Shown: one piece after another, positions 34,989-43,701 of the stretch
Layout: each line of letters opens with the position of its first letter
How positions within the stretch are numbered: position 1 is the stretch's first letter
Source of the DNA: JAGPUQ01 sp036961295
GTDB taxonomy: Bacteria; Pseudomonadota; Gammaproteobacteria; Pseudomonadales; Porticoccaceae
Length of the DNA: 64,000 bases
Assembly (NCBI GenBank): GCA_036961295.1
Contig: JBALVX010000001.1
Coordinates: 1,674,001-1,738,000, forward strand
Direction of reading: 5' to 3'
Notes under the pieces: model-generated
The model's database searches: none
Seen by the model: the letters and a program-made list of their open reading frames with translations, nothing else
Told to the model about the DNA's origin: nothing
Made by a program: the position numbers and the translations under genes

Positions 34989-36098
34989 TTAAGGCTTATG
35001 AGGCCTCGCCAAATACTCGTGGGACTGCATCTCTAATAAACGGCTTCTGGTGCGCGCAAATTCAAAATCCAGCTTACCGCCGCCATACAGCTCGTCGAGC
35101 GGCACCTCTGCGGACAAGGCCAGCTTAACGTTGCGATCGTAAAACTCATCAACCATATTGACGAAGCGGCGAGCGGCGTCGTCTACCTCACGATGCAAAC
35201 GCGGCACCTCACCCACCAATACCGCATGAAATTCCCGCGCCAGTTCAATGTAGTCATTCTGGCTGCGTGGGCCACCGCACAGGGTGGCAAAATCAAACCA
35301 GACCACATCCTCGCCGACGAAACGAGCCGCAATATCTCGCCCTTCCACTTCTAGCATCACGTTCTTGCGGATTTCTTCCGGAGAGGGCACCAGGTTTTCA
35401 AACACTTCGGCTAACGCCGGTTCGGCCGCCGCATCTAAGGGGTAGTGGTAGAGGTCAGCGCGAGTCAAGGTACGCAAGCGATAATCCACACCACCGTCGA
35501 CGTTAACAACCTCACAGTGCTTGTTAATCAACTCGATGGCGGGCAAAAACCGCTGCCGCTGCAAGCCGTTGTGATACAGCCCGTCGGGAGCAATGTTGGA
35601 GGTGGCGACCAAGGTCACACCGCGAGCAAACAACTCCTCCATCAGGGTACCCAGAATCATTGCATCGCCAATGTCGGATACAAAAAATTCATCGAAGCAC
35701 AGTACCCGCGCCTCGGTGGCAATGCCTTGAGCGACTTTTTTAAGGGGGTTTTTTTCACCTTTGAAGCGGCTTAAATCACGATGCACTCGCCGCATAAAAC
35801 GGTGGAAGTGAACACGCAACTTATCCTGAAATGGCAGACTCTCGTAAAAACTGTCCATCAAATAAGTTTTGCCGCGACCCACGCCACCCCAGAAATACAG
35901 CCCCGGCACGGTTGCGGCACGGCGATTGCGAAACAAGCGCTGCAGCAATCCGGTATTTTCGCCAGGCGCGGCGATAAGCAGATCGTGCAAGGCCTGTAGT
36001 TTTTCCACTGCCCCCTGTTGTGACTCGTCGTGCTGAAAATCTTCACGCTGAAGATCGTGTTGATAGCGTTGCAGTGGTGTCATCGTATTGAGCTTCAA
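34989..36098 (-). CDS. zapE: Cell division protein ZapE (AFG1-like ATPase)
   Basis: An AAA-type ATPase that associates with the Z ring. It has 369 residues: Walker A WGGVGRGKTYLMDSFY (about 71-86), Walker B LCFDEFFVSDIGDA (about 133-146), sensor region VTLVATSNIAPDGLY (about 160-174) and the LHREVDDAARRFVNMVDEFYDR helix. The full family length is kept. It precedes rplM on the same strand, a common gammaproteobacterial arrangement. Confidence 0.95.
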   Translation of the reverse strand: MKLNTMTPLQRYQHDLQREDFQHDESQQGAVEKLQALHDLLIAAPGENTGLLQRLFRNRRAATVPGLYFWGGVGRGKTYLMDSFYESLPFQDKLRVHFHRFMRRVHRDLSRFKGEKNPLKKVAQGIATEARVLCFDEFFVSDIGDAMILGTLMEELFARGVTLVATSNIAPDGLYHNGLQRQRFLPAIELINKHCEVVNVDGGVDYRLRTLTRADLYHYPLDAAAEPALAEVFENLVPSPEEIRKNVMLEVEGRDIAARFVGEDVVWFDFATLCGGPRSQNDYIELAREFHAVLVGEVPRLHREVDDAARRFVNMVDEFYDRNVKLALSAEVPLDELYGGGKLDFEFARTRSRLLEMQSHEYLARPHKP

Positions 36099-36217
36099 AT
36101 TTCTTTGGTGGAAATAATGGAGTGTAAATTATGAGTGTGCGCTACCGACAAAAAGCAGCAGCCGCACCGGAGCAAGGCTTTATCCCGGCGAGACTGTACC
36201 CGGGCAAGTAAGGCGAT

Positions 36218-36940
36218 TCAAGCAGATTCCACGGCGTCTGACTCAGCCATCATCGCGCGCACCTCCGGCTCCAGCCTGGTTTTCATGGTTATCAGCTCGC
36301 CGTGAAAAAAATGACTGGCCTGGGGAATACAAATTAGCCGAGGGGGTGTTGCCAGATCGTGTACCCAGGCAGTGACCACGTCGGCATCGACAATATCGTC
36401 GGCTCCGCCGATCACCACGCAGGTCGGGCAAGCGAACACGTCATTAGGCGCGTAGCTGTAGCGATCCACCGGGGGTGCCACCAGCACTAAATGCTGACAC
36501 GCTCTATTTGTACCGGATAGACTTTCTTTGGATAAGCTTTCTGTGGATAGACTTTCTCTGGATAAGACTTCGCTGGCCGCAGCCGCAATCGCCGAACCAA
36601 AGGAAAATCCCGCCAGGACCAACTGGGCATCGGGATTGTGTTCAACAGCGTACCTGCCGACGGCCAACATATCGTCTACCTCGCCCCGTCCTTCATCGTG
36701 AACGCCAGCGCTGGCACCTACGCCTCGAAAATTAAAGCGCAGCACGGTAACACCCAACTGGCGATACATACGCGACAAGGTAGTAACCACCTTGTTGTCC
36801 ATCGTGCCCCCATAGAGCGGGTGGGGGTGAGCAATCACCGCCACCAGTGGCGATGAACTATCGAGTTGCTCGCCGGGCTCGACCACCACTTCCAGGGACC
36901 CCACAGGTCCCGGCACCAACAGTACCTCTGCTCGACTCAT
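36218..36940 (-). CDS. Alpha/beta hydrolase (dienelactone hydrolase-like) with SLSxE repeat insert
   Basis: A 240-residue alpha/beta hydrolase of the short type often beside bacterial sulfur or division genes. AHPHPLYGGTMDNKVV (about 36-51) is the oxyanion region, RGVGASAG follows, the nucleophile elbow is GFSFGS (about 110-115), and GGADDIVDAD plus PQASHFFHGEL supply the Asp and His. Between elbow and next strand lies a low-complexity insert (about 123-142) of SLSxE units made by four 15-bp repeats. The function is unknown; a carboxylesterase is likely. Confidence 0.85.
   Translation of the reverse strand: MSRAEVLLVPGPVGSLEVVVEPGEQLDSSSPLVAVIAHPHPLYGGTMDNKVVTTLSRMYRQLGVTVLRFNFRGVGASAGVHDEGRGEVDDMLAVGRYAVEHNPDAQLVLAGFSFGSAIAAAASEVLSRESLSTESLSKESLSGTNRACQHLVLVAPPVDRYSYAPNDVFACPTCVVIGGADDIVDADVVTAWVHDLATPPRLICIPQASHFFHGELITMKTRLEPEVRAMMAESDAVESA
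36515..36574 (-). repeat. In-frame tandem repeat, 4 x 15 bp, inside the hydrolase gene
   Basis: Plus-strand units GGATAGACTTTCTTT, GGATAAGCTTTCTGT, GGATAGACTTTCTCT, GGATAAGACTTCGCT. They encode five-residue SLSxE-type units. Confidence 0.92.
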
Positions 36941-37038
36941 GCTTTGCGACTCCTTAATGCGCGCTATAAACCACCTCGACTATAGTACCTATCCTACTCC
37001 CCCGGTCTCTACACTCCCCGGTGACGCCCTTATTTCGG

Positions 37039-37068
37039 TTCGACTGAGGCGATTATTCTCGCTAGAAT
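37039..37068 (+). promoter_or_regulatory. Probable sigma-70 promoter of zapG
   Basis: TTCGAC (37039-37044) and TAGAAT (37063-37068), 18 bp apart, end about 35 bp before the gene start. Confidence 0.5.
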
Positions 37069-37104
37069 GGGCGCTCGATCGTCGTGTTACTTAAGGAGCG
37101 AATT

Positions 37105-37635
37105 GTGGACAGCAGCAGTATATTAATAGTGGTGGCCGCATTGGTAGTGGGCCTGTTACTCGGGATGTTACTAACCCGCGGCCTGTCCTCGCCCGTTAAA
37201 CAGCGTAAACAGTTGGGCGAAGAGCTACGCCAGGCCAAAGAAAAACAGGAAGTCTACGAGCGTGAAGTCGCCGAGCACTTTGTTAAAACATCCGGCCTGG
37301 TCAATAATTTAACCGAGAGCTATCGACACCTGCACCAGCATCTGGCCAGTAGCGCCGAGACTCTGGCTAACCCCGATCTTAGCGACAGCCTGCTGACACC
37401 TAAAGTCACCCAGCTAGAACTAGATATCGAGCAACTCCCCGCTCTTGATGCCACCATGCCGGAGCCACCCAGAGACTACGCGCCAAGCCAGGGTGTGCTC
37501 AACGAAGACTATGGCCTGGACAAATCTACTTCGCCTGTTGCGCACGGCGCGGAAAATGACAAACCTCAACTTTCGGTGGTTAACAACGACACTGCGGAGA
37601 TCGAGAACGACGACCCGACACTTAAAGTGGGTTAA
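37105..37635 (+). CDS. zapG: YhcB/ZapG family cell-envelope protein (DUF1043)
   Basis: A membrane-anchored coiled-coil protein that links cell-wall elongation and division. The GTG at 37105 is chosen because AAGGAG lies 6 bp upstream; the GTG at 37084 would include that site. About 176 residues: one N-terminal membrane helix (about 5-25), a charged coiled coil with ELRQAKEKQEVYEREVAEHFVKTS (about 42-65), LTESYRHLHQHLA, and a disordered acidic tail. It is divergent from the hydrolase gene and ends at a strong terminator. Confidence 0.9.
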   Translation: MDSSSILIVVAALVVGLLLGMLLTRGLSSPVKQRKQLGEELRQAKEKQEVYEREVAEHFVKTSGLVNNLTESYRHLHQHLASSAETLANPDLSDSLLTPKVTQLELDIEQLPALDATMPEPPRDYAPSQGVLNEDYGLDKSTSPVAHGAENDKPQLSVVNNDTAEIENDDPTLKVG

Positions 37636-37668
37636 TCCGGTAAGTAAAAGCCGCGTCAATCATCACCA

Positions 37669-37700
37669 TTAAAAAGCCGGGAAATATCCCGGCTTTTTAA
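37669..37700 (+). terminator. Rho-independent terminator after zapG
   Basis: TTAAAAAGCCGGG (37669-37681) pairs perfectly with CCCGGCTTTTTAA (37688-37700), 6-nt loop. It can also work for sat from the other side. Confidence 0.9.
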
Positions 37701-37726
37701 TGCGTAAATAAACTGTCTACCTGACC

Positions 37727-37814
37727 CTTACTTGGCCGAATGCCCAAGCTTATCTTGCAGAACGCCCAGACCTATTTCGCAGAATGCCCCGCCTTATTTT
37801 GCAGAATGCCCAGA
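37727..37814. repeat. Tandem repeat, 4 x 22 bp, derived from the 3' end of sat
   Basis: Units at 37727, 37749, 37771 and 37793 match the theme CTTATTTTGCAGAATGCCCAGA. The unit at 37793-37814 contains the last codons and stop of sat (reading HSAK-stop on the minus strand). The other three are copies lying beyond the stop. Confidence 0.95.
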
Positions 37815-39026
37815 CAAGGTCACTTCCACCTTATCCTCGTCGGCAATACCGGAATAATAACGGCCGAGTACCTCTAGCACTTCGGGGCGAGAAAAATGCG
37901 CATCGATGTCTTCGCCTTCCGACAGAGCTTTACGCAATTTAGTACCGGACACCAACACCCGATCTGCCGCTTCGTGGGGACAGGTACGCATGGACGACAT
38001 GGTTCCGCAGCGATGACACCAGAAGGTCCAGTCAATTTTTAATGGCTGGGTTTGTAAGGCATCCCGAGGGATTTCATCAAAAATATGGTGGGCGTCAAAA
38101 GGCCCGTAGTAATCGCCAACCCCAGCGTGATCGCGCCCGACAATTAAATGTGAGCAACCGTAGTTTTGTCGAAATAGAGCATGCAGCAAGGCTTCCCGAG
38201 GCCCGGCGTAGCGCATATCGAGAGGGTAACCCGACTGCACCACGGTGTTGTCGACAAAATAATTATCGAGCAACACGCTGATTGCTTCCTGACGTACGTC
38301 GGCGGGAATATCGCCGGGCTTCAGCTTGCCCAGCAGGGAGTGCACCATCACGCCATCGCAAATCTCTATAGCAATTTTCGCCAGATATTCGTGAGAGCGG
38401 TGCATCGGATTGCGAGTTTGGAAGGCGGCAACCGTGGCCCAGCCCTTGCTCTCAAACAAAGCGCGGGTTTCAGTCGGCGTCATATACGTGTCGGCATAAG
38501 TCGTGGGGAATTCACCCTGGGAGAACACTGTTACCTTTCCCGCCAGGTTCACATCGCCCTGTTCCATCACCATTTTCACACCGGGATGGTTTATGTCGGT
38601 GGTTTTAAAGACCTGCTGACACTCGTGGGCTTTGTCGATACGGTATTGCTCGGTAATGGTCATGGAGCCCATAAGCTCGCCATCTTCACCATTTGCCAGC
38701 GCTACTTCGTCACCAACGTTGAGCGTCTCGGCCTGCTCGCTACTTACGGACAGGGTAATGGGGATCGGCCAGAATAAGCCGTTGGCCATCTGCATATCGT
38801 CGCAAACACCGCGCCAATCAGCTTCGCCCATAAAACCATCAAGGGGCGTAAACCCGCCGATACCCAGCATAATAAGGTCGCCGACTTCGCGGGAAGCCAA
38901 CTCGATTTTAGGCAGAGATGCCGCACGAGCGGTCGCCGCCGCCAGCTCATCGCCTTCCAGCAACAAAATATTGAGTGTTTCTGCGCCGTGGGGCTTCACC
39001 AAACGCGACTTTACTGATCCATTCAT
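37794..39026 (-). CDS. sat: ATP sulfurylase (homo-oligomeric Sat type)
   Basis: Makes APS from sulfate and ATP, or the reverse. It has 410 residues, single-polypeptide type rather than CysDN. The PUA-like N-domain includes IGGFTPLDGFMGEADW. The catalytic domain has QTRNPMHRSHE (HxxH, about 195-205), VGRDHAGVGDYYGP and the zinc-binding WCHRCGTMSSMRTCPHE (about 333-349) of prokaryotic and sulfur-oxidiser Sat enzymes. No APS kinase is fused. It stands alone, convergent with zapG. Confidence 0.94.
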   Translation of the reverse strand: MNGSVKSRLVKPHGAETLNILLLEGDELAAATARAASLPKIELASREVGDLIMLGIGGFTPLDGFMGEADWRGVCDDMQMANGLFWPIPITLSVSSEQAETLNVGDEVALANGEDGELMGSMTITEQYRIDKAHECQQVFKTTDINHPGVKMVMEQGDVNLAGKVTVFSQGEFPTTYADTYMTPTETRALFESKGWATVAAFQTRNPMHRSHEYLAKIAIEICDGVMVHSLLGKLKPGDIPADVRQEAISVLLDNYFVDNTVVQSGYPLDMRYAGPREALLHALFRQNYGCSHLIVGRDHAGVGDYYGPFDAHHIFDEIPRDALQTQPLKIDWTFWCHRCGTMSSMRTCPHEAADRVLVSGTKLRKALSEGEDIDAHFSRPEVLEVLGRYYSGIADEDKVEVTLSGHSAK

Positions 39027-39321
39027 AGCACTTCCTAAAGGTTTACGATGCTGAGGGGGCTTTACTTAAAGCCCATGTTTAAAGTTAAGGTTCAAAATCA
39101 ATATTGAGAGTAGACGCCGAGTAAAGACGGGGTTATCAGGGGCTTACTCAGCGGTTTGTGCCATAATAACCCTTACTGTGTAACAATAAAATGAAAGGCA
39201 AGTAATGAGCCCCTATCAGCATGGATCCCGCTGGCTATATTTTGATAGGCCCCGTGTTTTAAGCATTGCTTACCCAAACCCTCCCTGCTCCGTGACTTAT
39301 TCACAATGACTTACACACACC

Positions 39322-40512
39322 ATGTCGTTCAGTAAACGCGCCAACACTATCTGGCCCATCATCACCGGCTTACTAGCTGCGGCGCTAATTCTGACTATCT
39401 CCGCTCGGATACAGCAGCCAGCGCCCGAACCACAAACTATAGGTTCGGTTATCGGCAACCTGGCACCAGTGAGAACGATAACCAAGGACACCGTGTCCTA
39501 CTCTGATGCGGTACAACGCGCCGCCCCTGCGGTAGTCAATATCTACACCCGCACCTTGCTACCCCAGCGCCTACATCCACTAATGTTCAATGATCCACTT
39601 TTCCAGCGCTACTACAACAAAAGTGCACAACCGCAACAGCAGCGCATGGCTTCGTCATTGGGCTCCGGGGTAATTCTTAGCGACGACGGTTTTATTCTCA
39701 CCAATCATCACGTGGTGGCCGGTGCCGATGAAATCATTGTGCTGTTATACGATGGCCGCGAAGCTCAAGCTCAACTGGTCGGCTCCGACCTCGAAACCGA
39801 TCTCGCGGTACTGCGAATCACATTGGAGAAGCTCTCCCCTATCGCCATCGGCAACTCCTCACAAACTCGGGTTGGCGACGTAGTACTGGCCATCGGTAAT
39901 CCCTTTGGTTTGGGGCAGTCGGTGTCGCAAGGCATTATTAGTGCGCGCGGACGCAACGGCCTTGGGCTCAGCACCTTCGAGAATTTTCTACAAACCGACG
40001 CCGCCATCAATCAGGGCAATTCCGGCGGCGCGCTAATCGATGCCTACGGTAATTTACTGGGGATCAACAGCGCCACTCTCAACGAAAGCTCATCGGTGGG
40101 CATCGGCTTCGCCATCCCGGTGAAAACCGTCATTAAGGTGCTGGAAGATATCGTCCAGTACGGCAAGGTCATTCGCGGCTCGCTGGGAATACAGGCGCAG
40201 CAGTTATCGCCGGAGATTGCTCAACGTCTCGGGCTGTCGCCGCCTAACGCGCTGATTATTACTCAGGTCCAGATTGGCAGCCCAGCTCACACCGCTGGCC
40301 TACAACCCCGCGATATTATCACTCACATCAATAGCCGCCTGGTCTCCGACGGGGCACACGCGGCTAACCTGATCGCCGATTTGAAACCCGGCGACCCGGT
40401 GCGACTGCGTATTGTCCGGGATAATCAGATAATTGACGTCACTGCGATAGCCGGTACCCGCGCAACCGGCAGTCCAATATCGACCACTCAGGGCGACCCT
40501 GCAGGTAGTTAA
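39322..40512 (+). CDS. algW: AlgW/DegS-type periplasmic serine protease with one PDZ domain
   Basis: Envelope-stress protease that cleaves the anti-sigma factor in response to misfolded outer-membrane proteins. It has 396 residues, an uncleaved N-terminal membrane anchor (about 13-30), a trypsin-like domain with His in LTNHHVVAGADE, Asp in ETDLAVLRI and Ser in NQGNSGGALIDA (about 232-243), and a single PDZ domain (about 290-380). One PDZ and an anchor fit DegS/AlgW rather than DegP. Its position beside hisC-hisD-hisG-murA matches algW in Pseudomonas. Confidence 0.92.
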   Translation: MSFSKRANTIWPIITGLLAAALILTISARIQQPAPEPQTIGSVIGNLAPVRTITKDTVSYSDAVQRAAPAVVNIYTRTLLPQRLHPLMFNDPLFQRYYNKSAQPQQQRMASSLGSGVILSDDGFILTNHHVVAGADEIIVLLYDGREAQAQLVGSDLETDLAVLRITLEKLSPIAIGNSSQTRVGDVVLAIGNPFGLGQSVSQGIISARGRNGLGLSTFENFLQTDAAINQGNSGGALIDAYGNLLGINSATLNESSSVGIGFAIPVKTVIKVLEDIVQYGKVIRGSLGIQAQQLSPEIAQRLGLSPPNALIITQVQIGSPAHTAGLQPRDIITHINSRLVSDGAHAANLIADLKPGDPVRLRIVRDNQIIDVTAIAGTRATGSPISTTQGDPAGS

Positions 40513-40597
40513 TTACGTCGGCTTTTAATAAGGTTTAAGCTCCGCCAATCAAACGTAAAGGTTTTCGTTTGTTGCAGAGCTCTTCACAAGTTACAAA

Positions 40598-41668
40598 TTA
40601 CAAGATGCTTTTAAATGCCGCGCTCATTGCCACAACAAACAATTTATTTTGTTGCTCGTCGCCTACCGTAATACGCAAAAAATCACTTATGCGGGGTTTG
40701 TCAAAATGACGCACCAGCACACCCGCCTCACGCAAAGCTTGCGCTAAAGTCGCTCCCGCATATTTTTTATGGCGTGCAAACAAAAAATTCGCAGCCGAAG
40801 GTAACACTTCAAAATCCAGCTGCACCAGCTCGGCAACCAGAGCTTCGCGGCTTTCAATTACTTGCCGACGGCGAGATTGAAAATACTCTTCGTCTTCAAA
40901 CGCGGCGATGCCACCGGCAATGGCGAGGCGATCCAGGGGGTAGGAGTTAAAACTGTTTTTAACCCGCTCCAGAGCCTCAATCAAATCCGCATCGGCAACC
41001 GCAAAACCCACGCGCAAGCCAGCCAGCGAGCGAGATTTCGACAGCGTTTGCACCACCACTAAATTAGGAAAACGTTTTACCAGGGCAATAGCAGACTCGC
41101 CACCAAAATCCACATAGGCTTCATCGATCACCACCACCGAATCTGGATTAAGCTGCAATAATTTTTCTATTTCGCCCAAGGCTAAGGGAACCCCGGTGGG
41201 CGCATTGGGGTTGGCAATAATAATACCGTTGTTGGGTTGAACGTAGTCGTCGACCGCTATGGTAAAGTCATCTCGCAGTGCAATAGTCTGGTAATCGATG
41301 CCGTACAAACCACAGTACACCGGATAAAAACTGTAGGTAATATCCGGGAACAAGATCGGCTTATCGTGCTTCAGCAAACCATAAAAAATATGTGCCAGCA
41401 CCTCGTCGGAGCCGTTGCCGACAAAAATTTGAGATGCATCAATACCGTAATATTTGGCGATGGCCGCTGTTAACTCATCGGCCGCCGGCGGCGGATACAG
41501 CCGCAAACCGTCGTTGACCTGAGCAGAGATGGCCTCCATCACCCGAGGCGATGGCCCATAGGGATTTTCGTTGGTATTAAGCTTAAGCAACTGATCGTTG
41601 TTGGGTTGCTCTCCCGGAACATAGGGGCTCAGCTCGCCGACGAAATCGCTCCAATAACGCTGGCTCAC
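40598..41668 (-). CDS. hisC: Histidinol-phosphate aminotransferase
   Basis: PLP enzyme of histidine synthesis. It has 356 residues: LNTNENPYGPSPRV (about 30-43), VGNGSDEVL (about 83), NPNAPTGVPL (about 152), VIDEAYVDF, the PLP Lys in TLSKSRSLAGLRVGF (about 211-225) and the C-terminal LRITVGDEQQN. It overlaps hisD by 4 bp, last of the hisG-hisD-hisC run. Confidence 0.95.
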   Translation of the reverse strand: MSQRYWSDFVGELSPYVPGEQPNNDQLLKLNTNENPYGPSPRVMEAISAQVNDGLRLYPPPAADELTAAIAKYYGIDASQIFVGNGSDEVLAHIFYGLLKHDKPILFPDITYSFYPVYCGLYGIDYQTIALRDDFTIAVDDYVQPNNGIIIANPNAPTGVPLALGEIEKLLQLNPDSVVVIDEAYVDFGGESAIALVKRFPNLVVVQTLSKSRSLAGLRVGFAVADADLIEALERVKNSFNSYPLDRLAIAGGIAAFEDEEYFQSRRRQVIESREALVAELVQLDFEVLPSAANFLFARHKKYAGATLAQALREAGVLVRHFDKPRISDFLRITVGDEQQNKLFVVAMSAAFKSIL

Positions 41669-43047
41669 GATTTATTTTCATCCTTTATTCGATACTCCGC
41701 CGACCGCGCGTGTGCCGTTAGGGATTCGCCCCGCGCCAATATCGAAGCCGTCTTACCGAGAGTCGCAGCACCCTGTGGTGAGCACATAATCACCGAAGTG
41801 CGTTTTTGAAAATCGTAGACCCCCAAGGGCGATGAAAACCGCGCCGTGGTCGAGGTCGGTAACACATGATTGGGGCCAGCACAGTAATCACCCAGCGCCT
41901 CGGCCGTGTAGCGACCCAGAAATACTGCCCCGGCATGCCGTATTTTAGGCAGCCAGCTCTCCGCGTCAGCCACCGATAACTCAAGATGTTCCGGGGCAAT
42001 GCGATTGGAGATAGCCATCGCTTCATCCAGATTTTCAACCTGGATAAATGCACCACGCGCTCGTAACGAGGCCTCAATCACTGCTCTTCGCTCTAGAGTG
42101 GGCAGTAGGCGCTCCATACTTTGCGCGACCTGATCCAGAAAGTCAGCGCGAGGACTGATTAAAATCGCCTGCGCCTGTTGGTCGTGCTCGGCCTGAGAAA
42201 ATAAATCCATCGCGATCCAGTCGGGGTTGGTTTCGCCGTCACAAATTACTAATATTTCCGAAGGCCCAGCTACCATATCCAAACCAACCTGACCAAACAC
42301 CTGGCGCTTGGCGGCAGCGACATAGGCATTGCCCGGCCCAACAATTTTATCGACTGAAGGAATGGTTTCGGTGCCATAGGCTAAAGCCGCAACCGCCTGC
42401 GCGCCACCCACTGTAAACACTCGCGTAACACCGACAATAGCCGCCGCCGCTAACACCAGGGGATTAAGCACCCCGTCTGGGGCCGGACTCACCATAATGA
42501 TTTCAGCCACCCCCGCTACCTGGGCGGGAATCGCATTCATCAACACAGAAGAGGGGTAACTCGCCTTACCACCGGGAACATAAATACCCACGCGATCCAG
42601 TGGCGTGATTTGCTGGCCCAGCAAAGTGCCGTCGGCTTCCCGGTAATTCCAGGATTCCTGTTGCTGACGCTGGTGAAAGTTTTTTATGCGTTCAGCGGCG
42701 GTGTACAAGGCCTCGCGCTGCTCACTGGGCAGACCTTCAAGCGCTTGCTGACATTGTTCTTGAAAAACTTCCAGCTCACTCGCCGAACCTGCTGTTCTGC
42801 GGTCAAAGCGATTAGTGAAGGTCAGCAAAGCGCCATCACCGTCGAGGCGCACCTGGGCGAGGATATCGGCGACACTGGCTTCCAGAGTTTTGTCGGCAAC
42901 CATTTGCCAAGCCGTTAAATCGGCGAGACGCCGATCAAAATCCTCAGCCTTGCTGCTCAGTCGGGTGATATTTAGAGCAGAGCTTTTATTTATAAGATCA
43001 GACTCCGCGTCCGATCCCGATGCTGTAGACGATTTTTGGACGGCCAC
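41665..43047 (-). CDS. hisD: Histidinol dehydrogenase
   Basis: Zinc enzyme for the last two steps of histidine synthesis. It has 460 residues, about 25 more than usual because of a variable Ser-rich N-terminus before NITRLSSKAEDFD. Motifs are GIYVPGGKASYPSSVLMNAIPA (about 153-174), VGPGNAYVAAAKRQVFG, MVAGPSEILVI, AEHDQQAQAILIS and the C-terminal GPNHVLPTSTTARFSSPLGVYDF. Position between hisG (4 bp) and hisC (overlap) shows an operon. Confidence 0.96.
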   Translation of the reverse strand: MAVQKSSTASGSDAESDLINKSSALNITRLSSKAEDFDRRLADLTAWQMVADKTLEASVADILAQVRLDGDGALLTFTNRFDRRTAGSASELEVFQEQCQQALEGLPSEQREALYTAAERIKNFHQRQQQESWNYREADGTLLGQQITPLDRVGIYVPGGKASYPSSVLMNAIPAQVAGVAEIIMVSPAPDGVLNPLVLAAAAIVGVTRVFTVGGAQAVAALAYGTETIPSVDKIVGPGNAYVAAAKRQVFGQVGLDMVAGPSEILVICDGETNPDWIAMDLFSQAEHDQQAQAILISPRADFLDQVAQSMERLLPTLERRAVIEASLRARGAFIQVENLDEAMAISNRIAPEHLELSVADAESWLPKIRHAGAVFLGRYTAEALGDYCAGPNHVLPTSTTARFSSPLGVYDFQKRTSVIMCSPQGAATLGKTASILARGESLTAHARSAEYRIKDENKS

Positions 43048-43051
43048 GACA

Positions 43052-43687
43052 CTAATCTCCGACCACAGCTTGTTTTAGCTCATCGACAAGGGGCTGAATC
43101 ACACGGTATTTGGTTTTAAATGCGCCTTTGTTGATGATCAGCCGCGAGCTGATATTGGCGATTAATTCTCGCGCCTCAAGACCGTTGGCGCGCAAGGTGT
43201 TACCGCTATCGACGATATCGACAATTTCATCGGCCAGCGCCATTACTGGGGCCAGTTCCATACCGCCGTACAATTTGACAATGTCGGCCTGACGACCCTG
43301 CTCCGCATAGTAACGGCGGGCCACGTTGACATACTTGGTCGCCACGCGGATTCGACCGGGCTTAGCTTGCACACCGGTGAGCGCTGCGGTCATTAAACGA
43401 CAGCGGGCAATGCCTAAGTCCAGCGGCTCATAAAAATCCTCACCGCCGTGCTCCATCAAACCATCCTTACCGGCAACACCCATATCGGCGACACCAAATT
43501 GAACGTAGGTGGCCACATCGCTACCTCTGAGCACCAATAAACGCACGCCATCGCGGTTAGTGTCAAACACCAGCTTGCGACTGCTGGCGATATCCTCGGC
43601 AGGTTCAATACCGGCGCGCGCTAGCAGCGGCAGAGTCTCCGCCAAAATACGACCTTTGGTTAATGCTATGGTCAGGCTGGTCGCCAT
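43052..43687 (-). CDS. hisG: ATP phosphoribosyltransferase, short form
   Basis: First enzyme of histidine synthesis. It has 211 residues and lacks the C-terminal regulatory domain, so by family rule it needs the HisZ regulatory subunit, which is not in this window. Motifs are ALTKGRILAETLPLLA at the start, GVADMGVAGKDGLME (about 66-80), RIRVATKYVNVARRYY and the PRPP loop EIVDIVDSGNTLRANGL (about 158-174). It follows murA by 14 bp. Confidence 0.95.
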   Translation of the reverse strand: MATSLTIALTKGRILAETLPLLARAGIEPAEDIASSRKLVFDTNRDGVRLLVLRGSDVATYVQFGVADMGVAGKDGLMEHGGEDFYEPLDLGIARCRLMTAALTGVQAKPGRIRVATKYVNVARRYYAEQGRQADIVKLYGGMELAPVMALADEIVDIVDSGNTLRANGLEARELIANISSRLIINKGAFKTKYRVIQPLVDELKQAVVGD

Positions 43688-43701
43688 CTTTTTATTCCAA
43701 A

